Part shown: positions 21,440 to 31,890 of the stretch, in pieces
Position numbering within the stretch: the stretch's first letter is position 1
Layout of the letters: each line of letters begins with the position of its first letter
Assembly (NCBI GenBank): GCA_019044685.2
Contig: JAGTXX020000006.1
Span: 1,259,501-1,323,500 of the forward strand
Reading direction: 5' to 3'
Source: Nannochloris sp. 'desiccata'
Taxonomy: Eukaryota > Chlorophyta > Trebouxiophyceae > Chlorellales > Chlorellaceae
DNA: 64,000 bases
Made by a program: the position numbers and the translations under genes
The notes under the pieces: model-generated
Told to the model about the DNA's origin: nothing
The model's input: the letters and a program-made list of their open reading frames with translations, nothing else
The model's database searches: none

Positions 21440-22393
21440 TCATTCAGTAGTATCAGGTTGATATTTATTAAAAATAAGTTGAGGTGGAATAGGTCCTTTC
21501 CAGGTGCTCAGTTCCCTTAGAAATGCAGGAGTACCTAAATGACAGTGTTTTGACTTTTCTTTCTTTCTATCTCCATCTAGGTTTCCATCTCCCACCACCA
21601 CCACCGCCGCCGCCATTTTATCTCCACCCATACTGCCTCCCAATTTCTCTAATGCTGCGTGATCATACACTTTCTTCCTTTGACCAAACTCCCCTCCTTT
21701 ACGATTCTCTTCCATTTCATTTAACAACCACTGCATTGTCTCTTCATCAAAATTTTCTTTGAACGCCTCCTGCACCTTCACTTTCTTTTGCAAACTTAAA
21801 AACGTGATTTTGTTCCTTGTCTTTGGATCGATAAACGATTTTATTGCATTCCATAGGCTACTAAATATCAATGGTGCATCAATAATGTAGAAATAGCCGA
21901 GTCTTTCTGGGTAATGTGTTGCTGCCAGGTGTAGAAACACTCGAGCGAGTCGAGGATCACAATCTCTGATAGAAAAACCATGGAAGTCCAAAATCCACCC
22001 CCATGATTCTACATTTGACCCTGGTTTCATTAGAGAAATAGCACTTTCGAAAATATTGATCATATGGCGGCGGTTATCTTCAATGTCTTTGTTCGTGGCG
22101 AGTTCCATACAAGAATAGATTAGAGGGCGGCCAATGAGGTCACGACCAACGACTTGCATGTAGTGGGAATGAGGGCATTTGTCTCGACAAGCGGAGCAGT
22201 ACATTCTTGTAGGGTCTTCTATCGCCCACCACGCGAGTGTGTCCTGGATCCTTTTGATTGTATGGCGAGTATCATTTCCGGTAGCTCGTAAATAGCGGAG
22301 AACCATGTCCTCAGGGCAACGTTCATTTTGTTCAACGCTGAGGTGAGTTCTGACGGTGCTGATGGCTTCTGATTCAGGGATAGAGTCTTTCAT
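21440..22393 (-). CDS. Sec14-like CRAL-TRIO lipid-binding protein
   Basis: Single-exon protein of 317 aa. A CRAL-TRIO N-terminal helix bundle (CPEDMVLRYLRATGND, then the WW of TLAWWAIEDP) precedes the lipid-binding lobe, with GRDLIGRPLIYSCME, GWILDFHGFSIRD and HYPERLGYFYIIDAPLIFSSLW. FIDPKTRNKITFL closes the pocket, as in yeast Sec14 and plant PITPs. Such proteins exchange phosphatidylinositol and other lipids between membranes. A CxxCxxxC-like cluster (YCSACRDKCPHSH) in the N-terminal part is unusual. The tail after residue 245 is low-complexity (Ala/Val/Gly, then Lys-rich). Confidence 0.88.
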   Translation of the reverse strand: MKDSIPESEAISTVRTHLSVEQNERCPEDMVLRYLRATGNDTRHTIKRIQDTLAWWAIEDPTRMYCSACRDKCPHSHYMQVVGRDLIGRPLIYSCMELATNKDIEDNRRHMINIFESAISLMKPGSNVESWGWILDFHGFSIRDCDPRLARVFLHLAATHYPERLGYFYIIDAPLIFSSLWNAIKSFIDPKTRNKITFLSLQKKVKVQEAFKENFDEETMQWLLNEMEENRKGGEFGQRKKVYDHAALEKLGGSMGGDKMAAAVVVVGDGNLDGDRKKEKSKHCHLGTPAFLRELSTWKGPIPPQLIFNKYQPDTTE

Positions 22394-22705
22394 AGCAAAT
22401 GTGGCATTTCAAGAGTCGTTTGCAACGAGATGTATTATTAGATCACTTAATAATCAAATTCTGGGAAATTTGAAGCAGTAAGGCCACGATGCCGGTTGAT
22501 CTGGCTGAAAGATATAGCACATATATTGAACGTATGGAAATATCGTGCAGAGTTTGAGAATATGCAAGAAAAGGCCGCCTCTTCAAGACTTGTAAAACCT
22601 TCTTCCTAGTTCCAAAGCATTCCATGCTCTCTTCTACTCAACGTCCTGTCCCAACACCCAAAGATTCGTTAAACAAACTCTTGAAAGTGAACGCTAGGAC
22701 CTCCC
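22394..22705. other. Divergent intergenic region
   Basis: Shared upstream region of the Sec14-like and NAD(P)HX epimerase genes. A short minus-strand open frame is present but has no recognisable motif. No RNA gene was seen. Confidence 0.4.
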
Positions 22706-23754
22706 ATGAGAGCCTTCCTTTACCTAACTCGCCGTTGCATAGCTCAAAGTGATCAAACATCCTTCCGACTACTTAGACTTGCCGCAGCTTTTCAGGGACC
22801 ACAAAGTAAACCTACACGTCACTCAAGACATTCAAATAATAAAACTATGAGCGCTGGAGCAATCAATCCAGCCGATACAGCGGAAATATCATTTCTGTAA
22901 GTTTTGACATCCAGTAGCGACGGACAAGACAGGAATCACTTTCTAACTTTGATTTCCATTTTCTATTTCCAAATAGAGGCCAAAAGGCAGCGCAAGAGTT
23001 AGATGAGGATCTTATGGGCCCTCTTGGCTTCTCAGTAGACCAGCTAATGGAACTTGCTGGCCTCTCTGTCGCCAGTGCCATTGCTGCCGAATACTCAATC
23101 ACTTCTTTCCCTAGGGTACTTGTCTTAGCAGGACCTGGAAATAATGGAGGTGATGGGCTTGTAGCAGCTCGTCATCTTTACCATTTTGGCTACATAGTGA
23201 GCTGCTGCTATCCAAAAAGAACAGATAAACAATTATATAAAAAGTTAGTTACCCAGTGTTCTAGTCTCGACATTCCTTTCTTAGAGATTGACGAAGTACT
23301 GGCACAGCCGTTATCTTCACAGGCAGATGTAGTTATAGATTCTCTTTTTGGGTTTAGTTTTAAGGGGACACCAAGGCCTCCTTTTGATGGATTAATAAAG
23401 GCAATGGTTGAGAACGATGGTGGGAGCGGCACTGTTGCCACAAGTTCTGCTGCGCCCAGTGATGGTAGTAGGAATAGAGCAAGTGATGTAGCTACAGTGC
23501 GACGACCTGTTATTGTGGCAGTTGATGTCCCAAGTGGATGGGATGTAGAACAAGGTGATGTTTCTCATTCTGGACTCTCCCCTGATATGCTGGTCTCATT
23601 AACCAGTCCTAAATTTTGTGCTCGGTATTTTGAAGGCGTTCATCATTACCTTGGAGGAAGGTTTGTACCACCCCAGATAGTCGAGAAATATAATTTGAAA
23701 TTGCCAGAATATCCTGGTGTATCGCAGTGTGTGCGGATAGGGGGGAGGAGCTGA
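22706..23754 (+). CDS. NAXE: NAD(P)H-hydrate epimerase (YjeF N-terminal domain)
   Basis: Metabolite-repair enzyme that interconverts the R and S forms of damaged NAD(P)HX so that the dehydratase can rescue them. Two exons, 22706..22896 and 22977..23754, join as CT|A to read LGQKAAQELDEDLM. Marks are FSVDQLMELAGLSVA, the nucleotide-site motif GPGNNGGDGLVAARHL, VIDSLFGFSFKG and VAVDVPSGWDVEQGD. The protein is 322 aa. It has a basic N-terminal presequence of about 45 residues, consistent with plastid or mitochondrial import, and a low-complexity Gly/Ser/Ala insert of about 30 residues before the last sheet. The dehydratase is not in this window. Confidence 0.93.
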
Positions 23755-23815
23755 GAGAGAAAAGCGTAAAGCAGGCTAATTTTAAGACTTGACGGCGGTA
23801 TCAACTCGATTACAG

Positions 23816-23834
23816 CCCCCCCCCCCCCCCCCCC
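23816..23834. repeat. C19 homopolymer
   Basis: Nineteen consecutive C followed by seven A, 62 nt beyond the NAD(P)HX epimerase stop codon. Exact length is unreliable in any assembly. No function is implied. Confidence 0.9.
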
Positions 23835-24076
23835 AAAAAAAGGAATCTATTGTTTTTGTTTTGCTTTAAATTTTTAATTAAGAAAGCAAGGAAGCAACTA
23901 TCAGTATCGTTGAGAGGACAGCCTTGAACTCTAACCAGAGCCAATGATCAAGGCTGCGTCAATATATATTTTCTTAAGGACAGAGGACCGACTAAGCTAT
24001 CGAACTTTTTTTTTTCATAATGGATGATTATCTTTATAGGAAAATGAAAGAAGATGTTTATTTTTAAATTACTTTC

Positions 24077-24883
24077 TTACGCGACCACAGCAAGAATATC
24101 CATATCTCTGACCACAATGTAGCTCTTGCCGTTGGTTCCCTCGAACTCAGAGCCACTAAACTTTTGATAGAGAACAGAAGAACCTACCGAGACGGTGGGG
24201 GCAACGACCTTGTCATCATCACCAGCACGGCCAGGTCCAACAGCAACAACCTTGCCAATAGTAGGCTTATCCTTGGAAGCTTCAGTTAATAAGAGACCGC
24301 CGGAAGTCTTATCCTTGGCCTCTTCGACCTCAATCAGAATGCGGTCTTGAAGAGGGCTGAGACCGGAGATGTCTTCACTACCTTTAAGGACGCCAATGAC
24401 GTCATCCTCTTTCAAAATGATGTGGGGAGCGCCATTGAGCTCAACTTCAGTGCCAGCGTACTTGGAATAGACGACACGGTCGCCTGTGCTGACATTAGAA
24501 GAACTGGTGCTGACAATGTCGCCCTGGGTAGGCTTCTTCTGAGCAGAGGTGGGGAGAAGGATACCGCTGGTGGTCTGCTGTTCAGGCTCGACAGCCTTCA
24601 CCAATACGCGATCGCCCACAGGGGTCACAGTCTTAATCTGAGGAGAGGGGAAGAGAAAACAAATATTAATAAACATGTAGAGTGTGAGAGGAAATTGGGT
24701 TGGAGGAAGAATACACGACATTCTAGTCGGCAATGCATAAGCAAATTATGCAGTATAATTGATATTGGTTTAGATTTTTACCTCGGCGGGGAGAGCAGTC
24801 GCAGCGCGAACAGTGATGCTGCTTCTGCGAGATGCCGCATGGGCGCCGGCAACGGGCTTGGCAGTGAACACACGCTGATACAT
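24077..24883 (-). CDS. CPN20: Chloroplast co-chaperonin CPN20 (tandem Cpn10)
   Basis: Plastid GroES-type lid for Cpn60. Exon 1 (24782..24883) encodes 34 residues of transit peptide, MYQRVFTAKPVAG and on. Exon 2 (24077..24637) encodes two head-to-tail Cpn10 domains. The junction is phase 0 (GTAAAA...CTCAG). Each domain has its own conserved core: PVGDRVLVKAVEPEQQTTSGILLP and mobile loop in the first, and PLQDRILIEVEEAKDKTSGGLLL in the second, each with a Lys-Pro-Thr-rich roof (KKPTQGDIV and KDKPTIGKVVAVGPG). The total of 220 aa fits plant and algal CPN20. The double domain supports a plastid-bearing host. Confidence 0.95.
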
Positions 24884-25049
24884 CTTCTCCAGGTCTTAGA
24901 TTAAACGACTGTATATGAATGTGCTATTAAAGAGGCCGAAAAGACGGCGAAAATCATTGATGAGAGGGGCAATGTCTAGAAGGATGGGCTCATTGGAGGA
25001 AAGGCACTATTTGACACATAGACTACGCTGCAAGCCTTATCGGCGGTTC

Positions 25050-25891
25050 CTAATGCAATTTTCTGGGGTTGGAAATTGTTGTGTACACTCTTGCAGTGGC
25101 ACCGTGGCGCCCATGTGGTCGGACCTTTGCCATATGCAATCCAAGCACTGCCGCCTTTTCTTTTGCCGTTTCCGGTGCTATTAAGATCAATTTCAGAGGC
25201 TCATGCAGAGAGCCTAAGAGCCGTGATATGTCCAAAATTCTTTCTAAAGGTAAGAAGTCCTGCGGAAGATATGAATCAACGAACAAATTCCGTTGGCAAC
25301 CTTCAAAATGACACCCAAACCGCCTTTGAAAATGAACTTACCAAGAAGGTTGTGTCTACAACAACCACTTTAAAAGCGTGGTGGAAATGAGAAGGAAGGT
25401 GTTCTATGGCGTCTAAAGGTTGATCCCCATCAAGTGGTATAATTAACGTATCCTTGCCAAACCCCTGCTTACACACAAGCAGTATGAAAGAAAGAACGTC
25501 AAGATTTTTTATTTTTTTTACACAAATATAGAACAATCACAATACTTACCCTAAATCGAGGGTCAAAATCGATGAAAAGATCACTTTTGTGGTCTGGATG
25601 TGCTTCTTTCAGGGTGACATAAACCCCAGGACATGCAATACAAGCAACTCGGCCACTGGCCCCAGCTGCATAAGACGCCTCATCAGCTATAAGGTGGACT
25701 GTTGCCTCGTCAATTGACTCCACAACAGAGACGATATCCTCAGCTTCAGGTAAATCAGAGCTTTTCATTAGTTTGATGTTCATTTGCAGGTCTATATACG
25801 TTTGTGCAGGAGTTGCCTCCGGGCTGCGTAAAGCGGCAGGGTCGTCATGGAGGGTCTCGTAGGGCCCGCGGGTGGCTTTGATCTGCTCCAT
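25050..25891 (-). CDS. EEF1AKMT1/Efm5-family methyltransferase-like protein lacking the DPPY/F motif
   Basis: Three exons, in order 25550..25891, 25342..25464 and 25050..25259, all phase 0, give 224 aa. Family members methylate a lysine of eEF1A in the cytosol. The alignment is from memory but consistent along the length: ACIACPGVYVTLKEAH matches CVSAPSVYQKLREL, LFIDFDPRF matches IFEYDKRF, LDGDQPLDAIEHLP matches YDYNNPLDLPERI, and the C-terminal GLHMAKVRPHGRH matches GVKMCTFVPRHTR. Where relatives have DPPY or DPPF after FDIVIA, this protein reads FKVVVVDTTFLD. The first Asp is kept but both prolines are gone, so activity is doubtful. The second acceptor (CCGCAG) was chosen by phase. The acceptor of the first intron could sit three bases earlier. 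Confidence 0.72.
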
Positions 25892-26177
25892 CCTGCTACT
25901 GTAAGTGCACTGTATTTAAACTAGACTAAAATCGGAGCGGAATGGGATTTTAAAAAAGTTTCGAGGGTCTGCCTCGTCAGGAAGGCCCAGAGCGCCGAAA
26001 ACGAAAGGCCGCAGTTTTGTGATCTACAAAAGGAGGCACCCGCCTTTTTCCAATATGGCAGTGATTAAGGTGAATTTAGAATATTCATTGTTCGCGAGAT
26101 AGGTAACTAGTGCGTCCTTTGACAGAGTTTCCAAGCATTTAACATCTAAAATTCTATTTTCCGAGCTTTTGACAACA

Positions 26178-27078
<901 letters not shown>

Positions 27079-27339
27079 CGGAGTTGACTTTCCTGTCTGT
27101 TGTTACCTCCTTCAATAATGATATAAATTGATAAGTCGAAAGTTCTTCTAGTTTGGTGTATACACAGTACATATGTCATTTCATCCCTGAATCTGTAAAA
27201 ATTTGGGAAATTTAGAGTATGTAAGGCGCCTTCCCGAATGCCAGCCCCAATTGCATGAGCACCATTAAATTCTTCATTCATATAGCAATTGAAGCATTTA
27301 CCTTTATAAAAATAATCTCATGAATATAATAAACACAAT

Positions 27340-28158
27340 ATGACAGAGACGGAGACGTATGTTAAACACATCGCAGCTTCGATTTTTGATCGAGCTTACG
27401 AGCAATTCTTTGTCTTTACAAATTTTACGGCTTCAGACGACCAAGAAGACATTGAAAAGGGCATCCTTAGCGTTAAATTAACTGATGGTCATCAATTCTG
27501 GCGTTCCAAGGAGTCTATCACTGCAGAAGAGCTCTCAAAAATTGCCGGCAGCGGCAGAATGAAACCTGCCCTTGAAGCGTTAACAGATAAATTCCCTAGC
27601 ACCCAAACTTATACCTATAGCATCGGTAGTAGAGATGAAGATCTTTTTCTCAGTATATTTTTCACTTTATCAACGGGCGTTGCTCGCTCTAGGCTGCGAA
27701 TACACCTGTTTCCCGTAGAAGATGCCAAGGCAGCCGTTGCCTCTACTTTAGAGACCCTCGTAATCAATTTACATCACCTTAAAGTCGCAACGGAAAGACT
27801 TCGCAGAACAAAATCAGTTCTAGAAGCTGAAGTTGCTGCAATCAGCGCTCTTAAACAGGACTTTGCAGCAAATAAGCAAGAAAAAGATTTAGCAGAAATA
27901 AAGAATTATGAAGGTATTTCCGCTTTACTAAATATAAAGAAGAAACAGCTGCGTGCAGCTGCAGGTAAAGACGATGGAGAAGCCATGGAAGTGGAGGAGG
28001 AGGAGGGGCAAGCCATGGATGTAGAGGAAGGAAAAGGAGAGGTGGCGGTAGATGAGGGGTCGGGTGAAGAAGAAGAAATTGAAATATCTGAAATATCTGA
28101 AGAGCAAGAAAGTACTGCACAACAGTCTCCAAAAAGAGAATATGACCAAGATGGGTAG
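27340..28158 (+). CDS. XRCC4: XRCC4-like non-homologous end-joining protein
   Basis: Single exon, 272 aa. The N-terminal part resembles the XRCC4 head domain: LSVKLTDGHQFWRS matches the family VSLTDGHSAWTG, followed by the SESEI-like ITAEELSKIA and the strand YTYSIGSRDEDLFLSIFF. A long helix predicted as coiled coil follows (residues 130-210, with RLRRTKSVLEAEVAAI and LLNIKKKQLRAA, matching the LNEKKTKIR region). The tail is acidic, Glu/Ser-rich, and ends in KREYDQDG. XRCC4 dimerises and holds DNA ligase IV at broken ends. XRCC4, XLF and PAXX share this fold, and XRCC4 is the best fit by sequence. The tail repeats (MEVEEEEGQAMDVEEGKG) are low-complexity. Confidence 0.72.
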   Translation: MTETETYVKHIAASIFDRAYEQFFVFTNFTASDDQEDIEKGILSVKLTDGHQFWRSKESITAEELSKIAGSGRMKPALEALTDKFPSTQTYTYSIGSRDEDLFLSIFFTLSTGVARSRLRIHLFPVEDAKAAVASTLETLVINLHHLKVATERLRRTKSVLEAEVAAISALKQDFAANKQEKDLAEIKNYEGISALLNIKKKQLRAAAGKDDGEAMEVEEEEGQAMDVEEGKGEVAVDEGSGEEEEIEISEISEEQESTAQQSPKREYDQDG

Positions 28159-28323
28159 TATTTTACAACCCCATAAGCCCTCAATTCAATTCATTTTAGC
28201 AAACATATGGGCACCTCCTCTTCGGCTTAATAAATTAAATTAGAGTACTTTTCTATTTTATTATCTTTTCTTAAACGTAGATAGACAGTTCTTTATTTCA
28301 TGGTAAATTTAATTACTATTTTT

Positions 28324-30129
28324 CTATAACAAATTAGAAACTCGCACATTATTAGCTGACAACCCCATTTCATTCAAAATCGCGGCCCTCATCGCCGGCA
28401 ACAATTTTCCAGCTCTGTCCAAAGCTATAGCCAATCTATGGCTCTCTATACTATAGATCTTCACATTTGCTGCTTCTTTAGGGCATATAATCGCTTGATC
28501 TAAATCATGTTTCCAATTTCCTACATGGATGGTCACTTTCCCTTTACAACTTGCAATGCCATCTAGCGCTCGCTTTCTTAACACCGTTCCCCACTCGGGG
28601 CCTTGCCCGGGTCGAATGGAGGATGCAGCAAGATCTATTTGAGGACAGAATGCATGAACAGAAGTTGCTTGTCCTGCAAATAATAACGATGCCGTTGCAC
28701 CCATACTATCCCCTATCATAACCACATGATCGTAGTGCCGAGTCACTTTTTCTAATCTTTTTTCCCAGATTTTGGAATATTCCACGTCATCGTCACCGCC
28801 GCAGTACCATCCACGGTACGGATCCACTACATACAATACATCGAAGTCGTTATGGGCAGGTTCGGTACCTGCTGTGCGGATTCTTTTTAGAAGACCGCCC
28901 CAATTGGGGACACCGGGCGCCGAGCCAAATGCAACGACCAGCACTTTAGAAAATTGATTTGAAGCTGTTGACGTAGATGATAGCAGTTGAGGAGATTTTT
29001 CTAGTTTGAAATATCCAGGACCAGTGCCATGTATTTCACTAATTTTAATATTAGGAGAGAGCAGCTTGGAATCATCCAAATTTAAAAGCTGAGTAGTATC
29101 CATGCCGATTGCAGAAATACCAGAGCTTTGTGCACCTTCTATTAAAGCAGAGACAGCATCAGCTTCTAATGGGTTGCCTTCTAAATAAATAGCAGACAAA
29201 TGCGGCGCGTTTAATATCGTAGGAGGTATATATTTTAATTTATTACCGTAGAATGATAGCGTCTTCAATGCTGGTGCCTTGGCAAAAGCTTCTGGAATTT
29301 CTGTCAAGGCACAATCTGCAGCAGAGAAATGCTGTAAAGCTTGGATTTCGCCAATTTCAGCAGGCAAAGAAGTCAAATATGGGTTGCCTTGCACCCAAAA
29401 CTCTCTTAAAGCTGCAAGTGTGGCCACTGATGAAGGCAACGATGTTAATTTATTTCCATACAAGCCCAATATTTCCAAAGATTTCAAGCCTTCTAAAGCC
29501 TCAGGTATAGTTTTAATCTTATTCCCAGCTGCAGCAAGCTCTTTTAAAGATGATAAACTACCTATTCCTTCTGGGAGAGCTTTTATTTCATTGCCAGCTA
29601 TCGATAGTTGAACTAAATTCGTGAGTTTAGGCAACAAGTCCGGAAGGGATTGAAGTCGATTGCCATGCACCCAAAGGCCTTTTAAGGCCTTTAACTCTCC
29701 TATTTCCTCAGGAAAATGCTTCAATTCGTTTCCAGACAGTTGTAAGCGTTCTAATAGAGTCAATTTTCCTATTTCAGGGGGCAAGATCGAGATATTATTG
29801 CCAGCTAAAGACAGTTCCTCCAGTTCGGTCAGCTCAAAAACTTGGGCTGGAATTGAAGGTAAGCCACATTCTGAGAGATCTAATTTGCCTGAACCCTCCG
29901 CAAGCATAATTTTGACACGGATGGTAGCGTCAGCGATGGGGGGAGCGGTTTCTTCAGCTGCAGTTGCTCGTACAATGATCTTTCTATTGCGGAAACGACC
30001 TAAACGAGAAGCTACGCTGTGTCTAGTAGTGCTGCCACAGAGCCTATACGAGGAAAAAACAGCAGTGTTCTTCCTTCTAAAAATGACGCCCGCATCGCAT
30101 CTACTAGGCAGGTTAAGGACTAAGTTCAT
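28324..30129 (-). CDS. Leucine-rich-repeat protein fused to an alpha/beta-hydrolase-like domain
   Basis: Single exon, 601 aa. Residues 1-60 are Arg/Ser-rich with almost no acid, typical of a plastid transit peptide. Residues 75-340 hold about eleven LRRs of the Ras-group/PIRL type (LEELSLAGNNISILPPEIGKL and similar). Residues 395-600 form a separate domain with VLVVAFGS, NFDVLYVVDPYRGWYCGGDD-like sequence, the nucleophile-elbow GDSMGATASLLFAG, and a late His (YSIESHRLAIALD) that could complete a Ser-Asp-His triad. I infer an esterase, thioesterase or related hydrolase guided by LRRs. The substrate is unknown. The LRR part alone would be called a PIRL. The combination is noteworthy. Confidence 0.82.
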   Translation of the reverse strand: MNLVLNLPSRCDAGVIFRRKNTAVFSSYRLCGSTTRHSVASRLGRFRNRKIIVRATAAEETAPPIADATIRVKIMLAEGSGKLDLSECGLPSIPAQVFELTELEELSLAGNNISILPPEIGKLTLLERLQLSGNELKHFPEEIGELKALKGLWVHGNRLQSLPDLLPKLTNLVQLSIAGNEIKALPEGIGSLSSLKELAAAGNKIKTIPEALEGLKSLEILGLYGNKLTSLPSSVATLAALREFWVQGNPYLTSLPAEIGEIQALQHFSAADCALTEIPEAFAKAPALKTLSFYGNKLKYIPPTILNAPHLSAIYLEGNPLEADAVSALIEGAQSSGISAIGMDTTQLLNLDDSKLLSPNIKISEIHGTGPGYFKLEKSPQLLSSTSTASNQFSKVLVVAFGSAPGVPNWGGLLKRIRTAGTEPAHNDFDVLYVVDPYRGWYCGGDDDVEYSKIWEKRLEKVTRHYDHVVMIGDSMGATASLLFAGQATSVHAFCPQIDLAASSIRPGQGPEWGTVLRKRALDGIASCKGKVTIHVGNWKHDLDQAIICPKEAANVKIYSIESHRLAIALDRAGKLLPAMRAAILNEMGLSANNVRVSNLL

Positions 30130-30156
30130 TTTGTTTCACTAGTTTTTTAATTTTTA

Positions 30157-30550
30157 CTATTTCCGACTGGCTTTCTTTGCCGTCTTGTAAAGTTGAGCTG
30201 TCCACTTGTTGCCTGCAGAAAATTTATAAAAGCATGTTGCCTCTTTCTCTCTACATGCCCTCTGTGAAAGCTTTGTATATTTTAAATTGTGATCAAAATA
30301 CTGTCGGGTGGGCCTTACCTGGGTGGCGTTCACCTGGCGTCGGCTTTGGAAGTGCTTGTTGCTTGATTTCCTGAGGATCGCTCCTTTTGGAGCCGAAACT
30401 TTCGAATGCGGTATGTACTACTGCTAGAGCAACACTGGCTCCTAAAACACTGGCGACAACGCCCCACCTGCACGTTTCAAAAATTATATGTCAATTTTCG
30501 CTTGATAGATTACTTTGCTACTATGGGCATGGGAGACCCTTCACTTACAT
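30157..30550 (-). CDS. Small single-pass membrane protein (68 aa), start codon split by an intron
   Basis: This gene was recognised from splice signals rather than a long reading frame. In the transcript, exon 2 (30319..30467) and exon 3 (30157..30212) join at GTAAGG...CTGCAG into one frame ending AKKASRK. Upstream, a CAG acceptor follows a good GTAAGT donor after GAAT, so AT (30549..30550) joins G to make the ATG, with an in-frame TGA just before it. The 68-aa product has one transmembrane helix (VVASVLGASVALAVVHTAF) and a basic tail. Size and shape resemble accessory subunits of mitochondrial respiratory complexes, but I see no match I would trust. Confidence 0.6.
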
Positions 30551-30897
30551 TCAAGGCAATCAGTAGGTGTGTCTCAGTTCTTTTTGACAAGTTACTGCAT
30601 TTATCAACGTGCATTCTTAGTAGCGACTACGATTTTCAAGCCAAAACTTGAATTTTGGCAAGAAACGTTTTCAGAACAAATACTTCATAAATTTAGTATC
30701 CGGCGCATTTGGGTTTACTTAGTACTTTGCAGTAAAGCTGGGGTCCTAGTATATTCGCTGCTTCATCTCTATTGCTTAATTCATTACATCTGCATGTCAA
30801 TGGCATCTTTAGTTTTGTATGCATGTCATTAGGAACTACCCTAAAGACCCAATAAATCCTCTACGATTATTTGATCAACACACTAACAGCACAAACC
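30551..30897. other. Divergent upstream region
   Basis: AT-rich upstream sequence between the small membrane protein gene and EMG1. Open frames here have no coding-like composition. It probably holds 5' leaders and promoters of both genes. Confidence 0.4.
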
Positions 30898-31727
30898 ATG
30901 TCTGCTGGAGGAATAGAGACACAAGATGTCGAATTTGAAGCTGCGGCGGCAGAAGCTCAAAAACACGCTATTTATTTTGTCCTTGAAGGGGCTAATTTAG
31001 AAGTAGCTAAAGTTGGTAAAAACTACGAATTACTAAATTGCGATGATCATGCCAACTTTTTGAAGCGGCATGGTAAAGATCCAGCCAGCTACCGACCAGA
31101 TATCTCCCACCAGGTGAACTACTATATCTGGCTATCAATGATGACGTTCTTTTCTTTAACTCGCTATTTGTGTGCTGGCTTTTTCTTCACTTATTGTATA
31201 TATCATCAGATCCTAGAATATCTTCTAATTCCTATCTATGCTTACTGCAGGCCTTAATGATGATTTTAGACAGCCCACTAAACAAAGCCGGCAAAATCAA
31301 AGGTATTTTTGTCCACACAAATAAAAATGTCTTGATTCAAGTCAACCCCCACGTGCGTCTACCTCGTACTTTTCGCCGCTTTTCCGGTCTTATCGCTCAA
31401 TTACTCCAAAAACTTAGTATCCGCGCTACAAATGGCCCTGATAAACTTCTCAAAGTGATTAAAGGACCAGTTGGAAAGCACCTTCCAGTAGGCGCTCACC
31501 GCATCGGCTTTTCCCGTTCAGCTCCTGAGATTATTCCAATACACCGACACCCTGCTCTAGACCGTACAGAAAGTCCTTTAGTATTTGTTCTTGGTGCGTT
31601 TTCTCATGGACATATTGATGATGGACAGGTAGATGAATATATAAGTATTTCTCAATTTCCGTTGAGCGCTGCGTACGCTTTGAGTAGGATTACTAATGCA
31701 TTGGAACAGAGGTGGGATATAGTATAG
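30898..31727 (+). CDS. EMG1: EMG1/NEP1 rRNA pseudouridine-N1 methyltransferase
   Basis: SPOUT-class enzyme that methylates a hypermodified pseudouridine of 18S rRNA and is needed for small-subunit assembly in the nucleolus. Two exons, 30898..31113 and 31251..31727, join in phase 0 to read DISHQALMMILDSPLNKAG, the standard EMG1 sequence. The rest follows closely: VFVLEG-like IYFVLEGANLEVAKVGK, VNPHVRLPRTFRRFSGL, LLKVIKGPVGKHLPVGAHRIGFS and the knot segment FVLGAFSHGHID. Length is 230 aa, typical of the family. TGTAA lies 31 nt after the stop. Confidence 0.95.
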
Positions 31728-31890
31728 ATGTAGAAGTAGCTGATTGACTGTTTTGTTTGTAACAATAACGTTTTCTTTTATAAAAATTGTAGAAAGTACA
31801 AATGAAATAGATTAGAGGGAAATAAAGGTGTATTGGTAAAGGTGGGCAGGTGGTAATTTTTAAGTAAATTGGGTTTAATATATTTTTATC

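Noticed and set aside
23816..23841. C19/A7 tract considered as a sign of a reverse-transcribed insertion
   Set aside because: No target-site duplication or element sequence flanks it. A plain homopolymer or an assembly artefact explains it.
25903..26170. Short exon-like stretch upstream of the ARF gene
   Set aside because: No ATG in frame with a donor was found. The ARF start at 26178 with MGN is a complete N-terminus.
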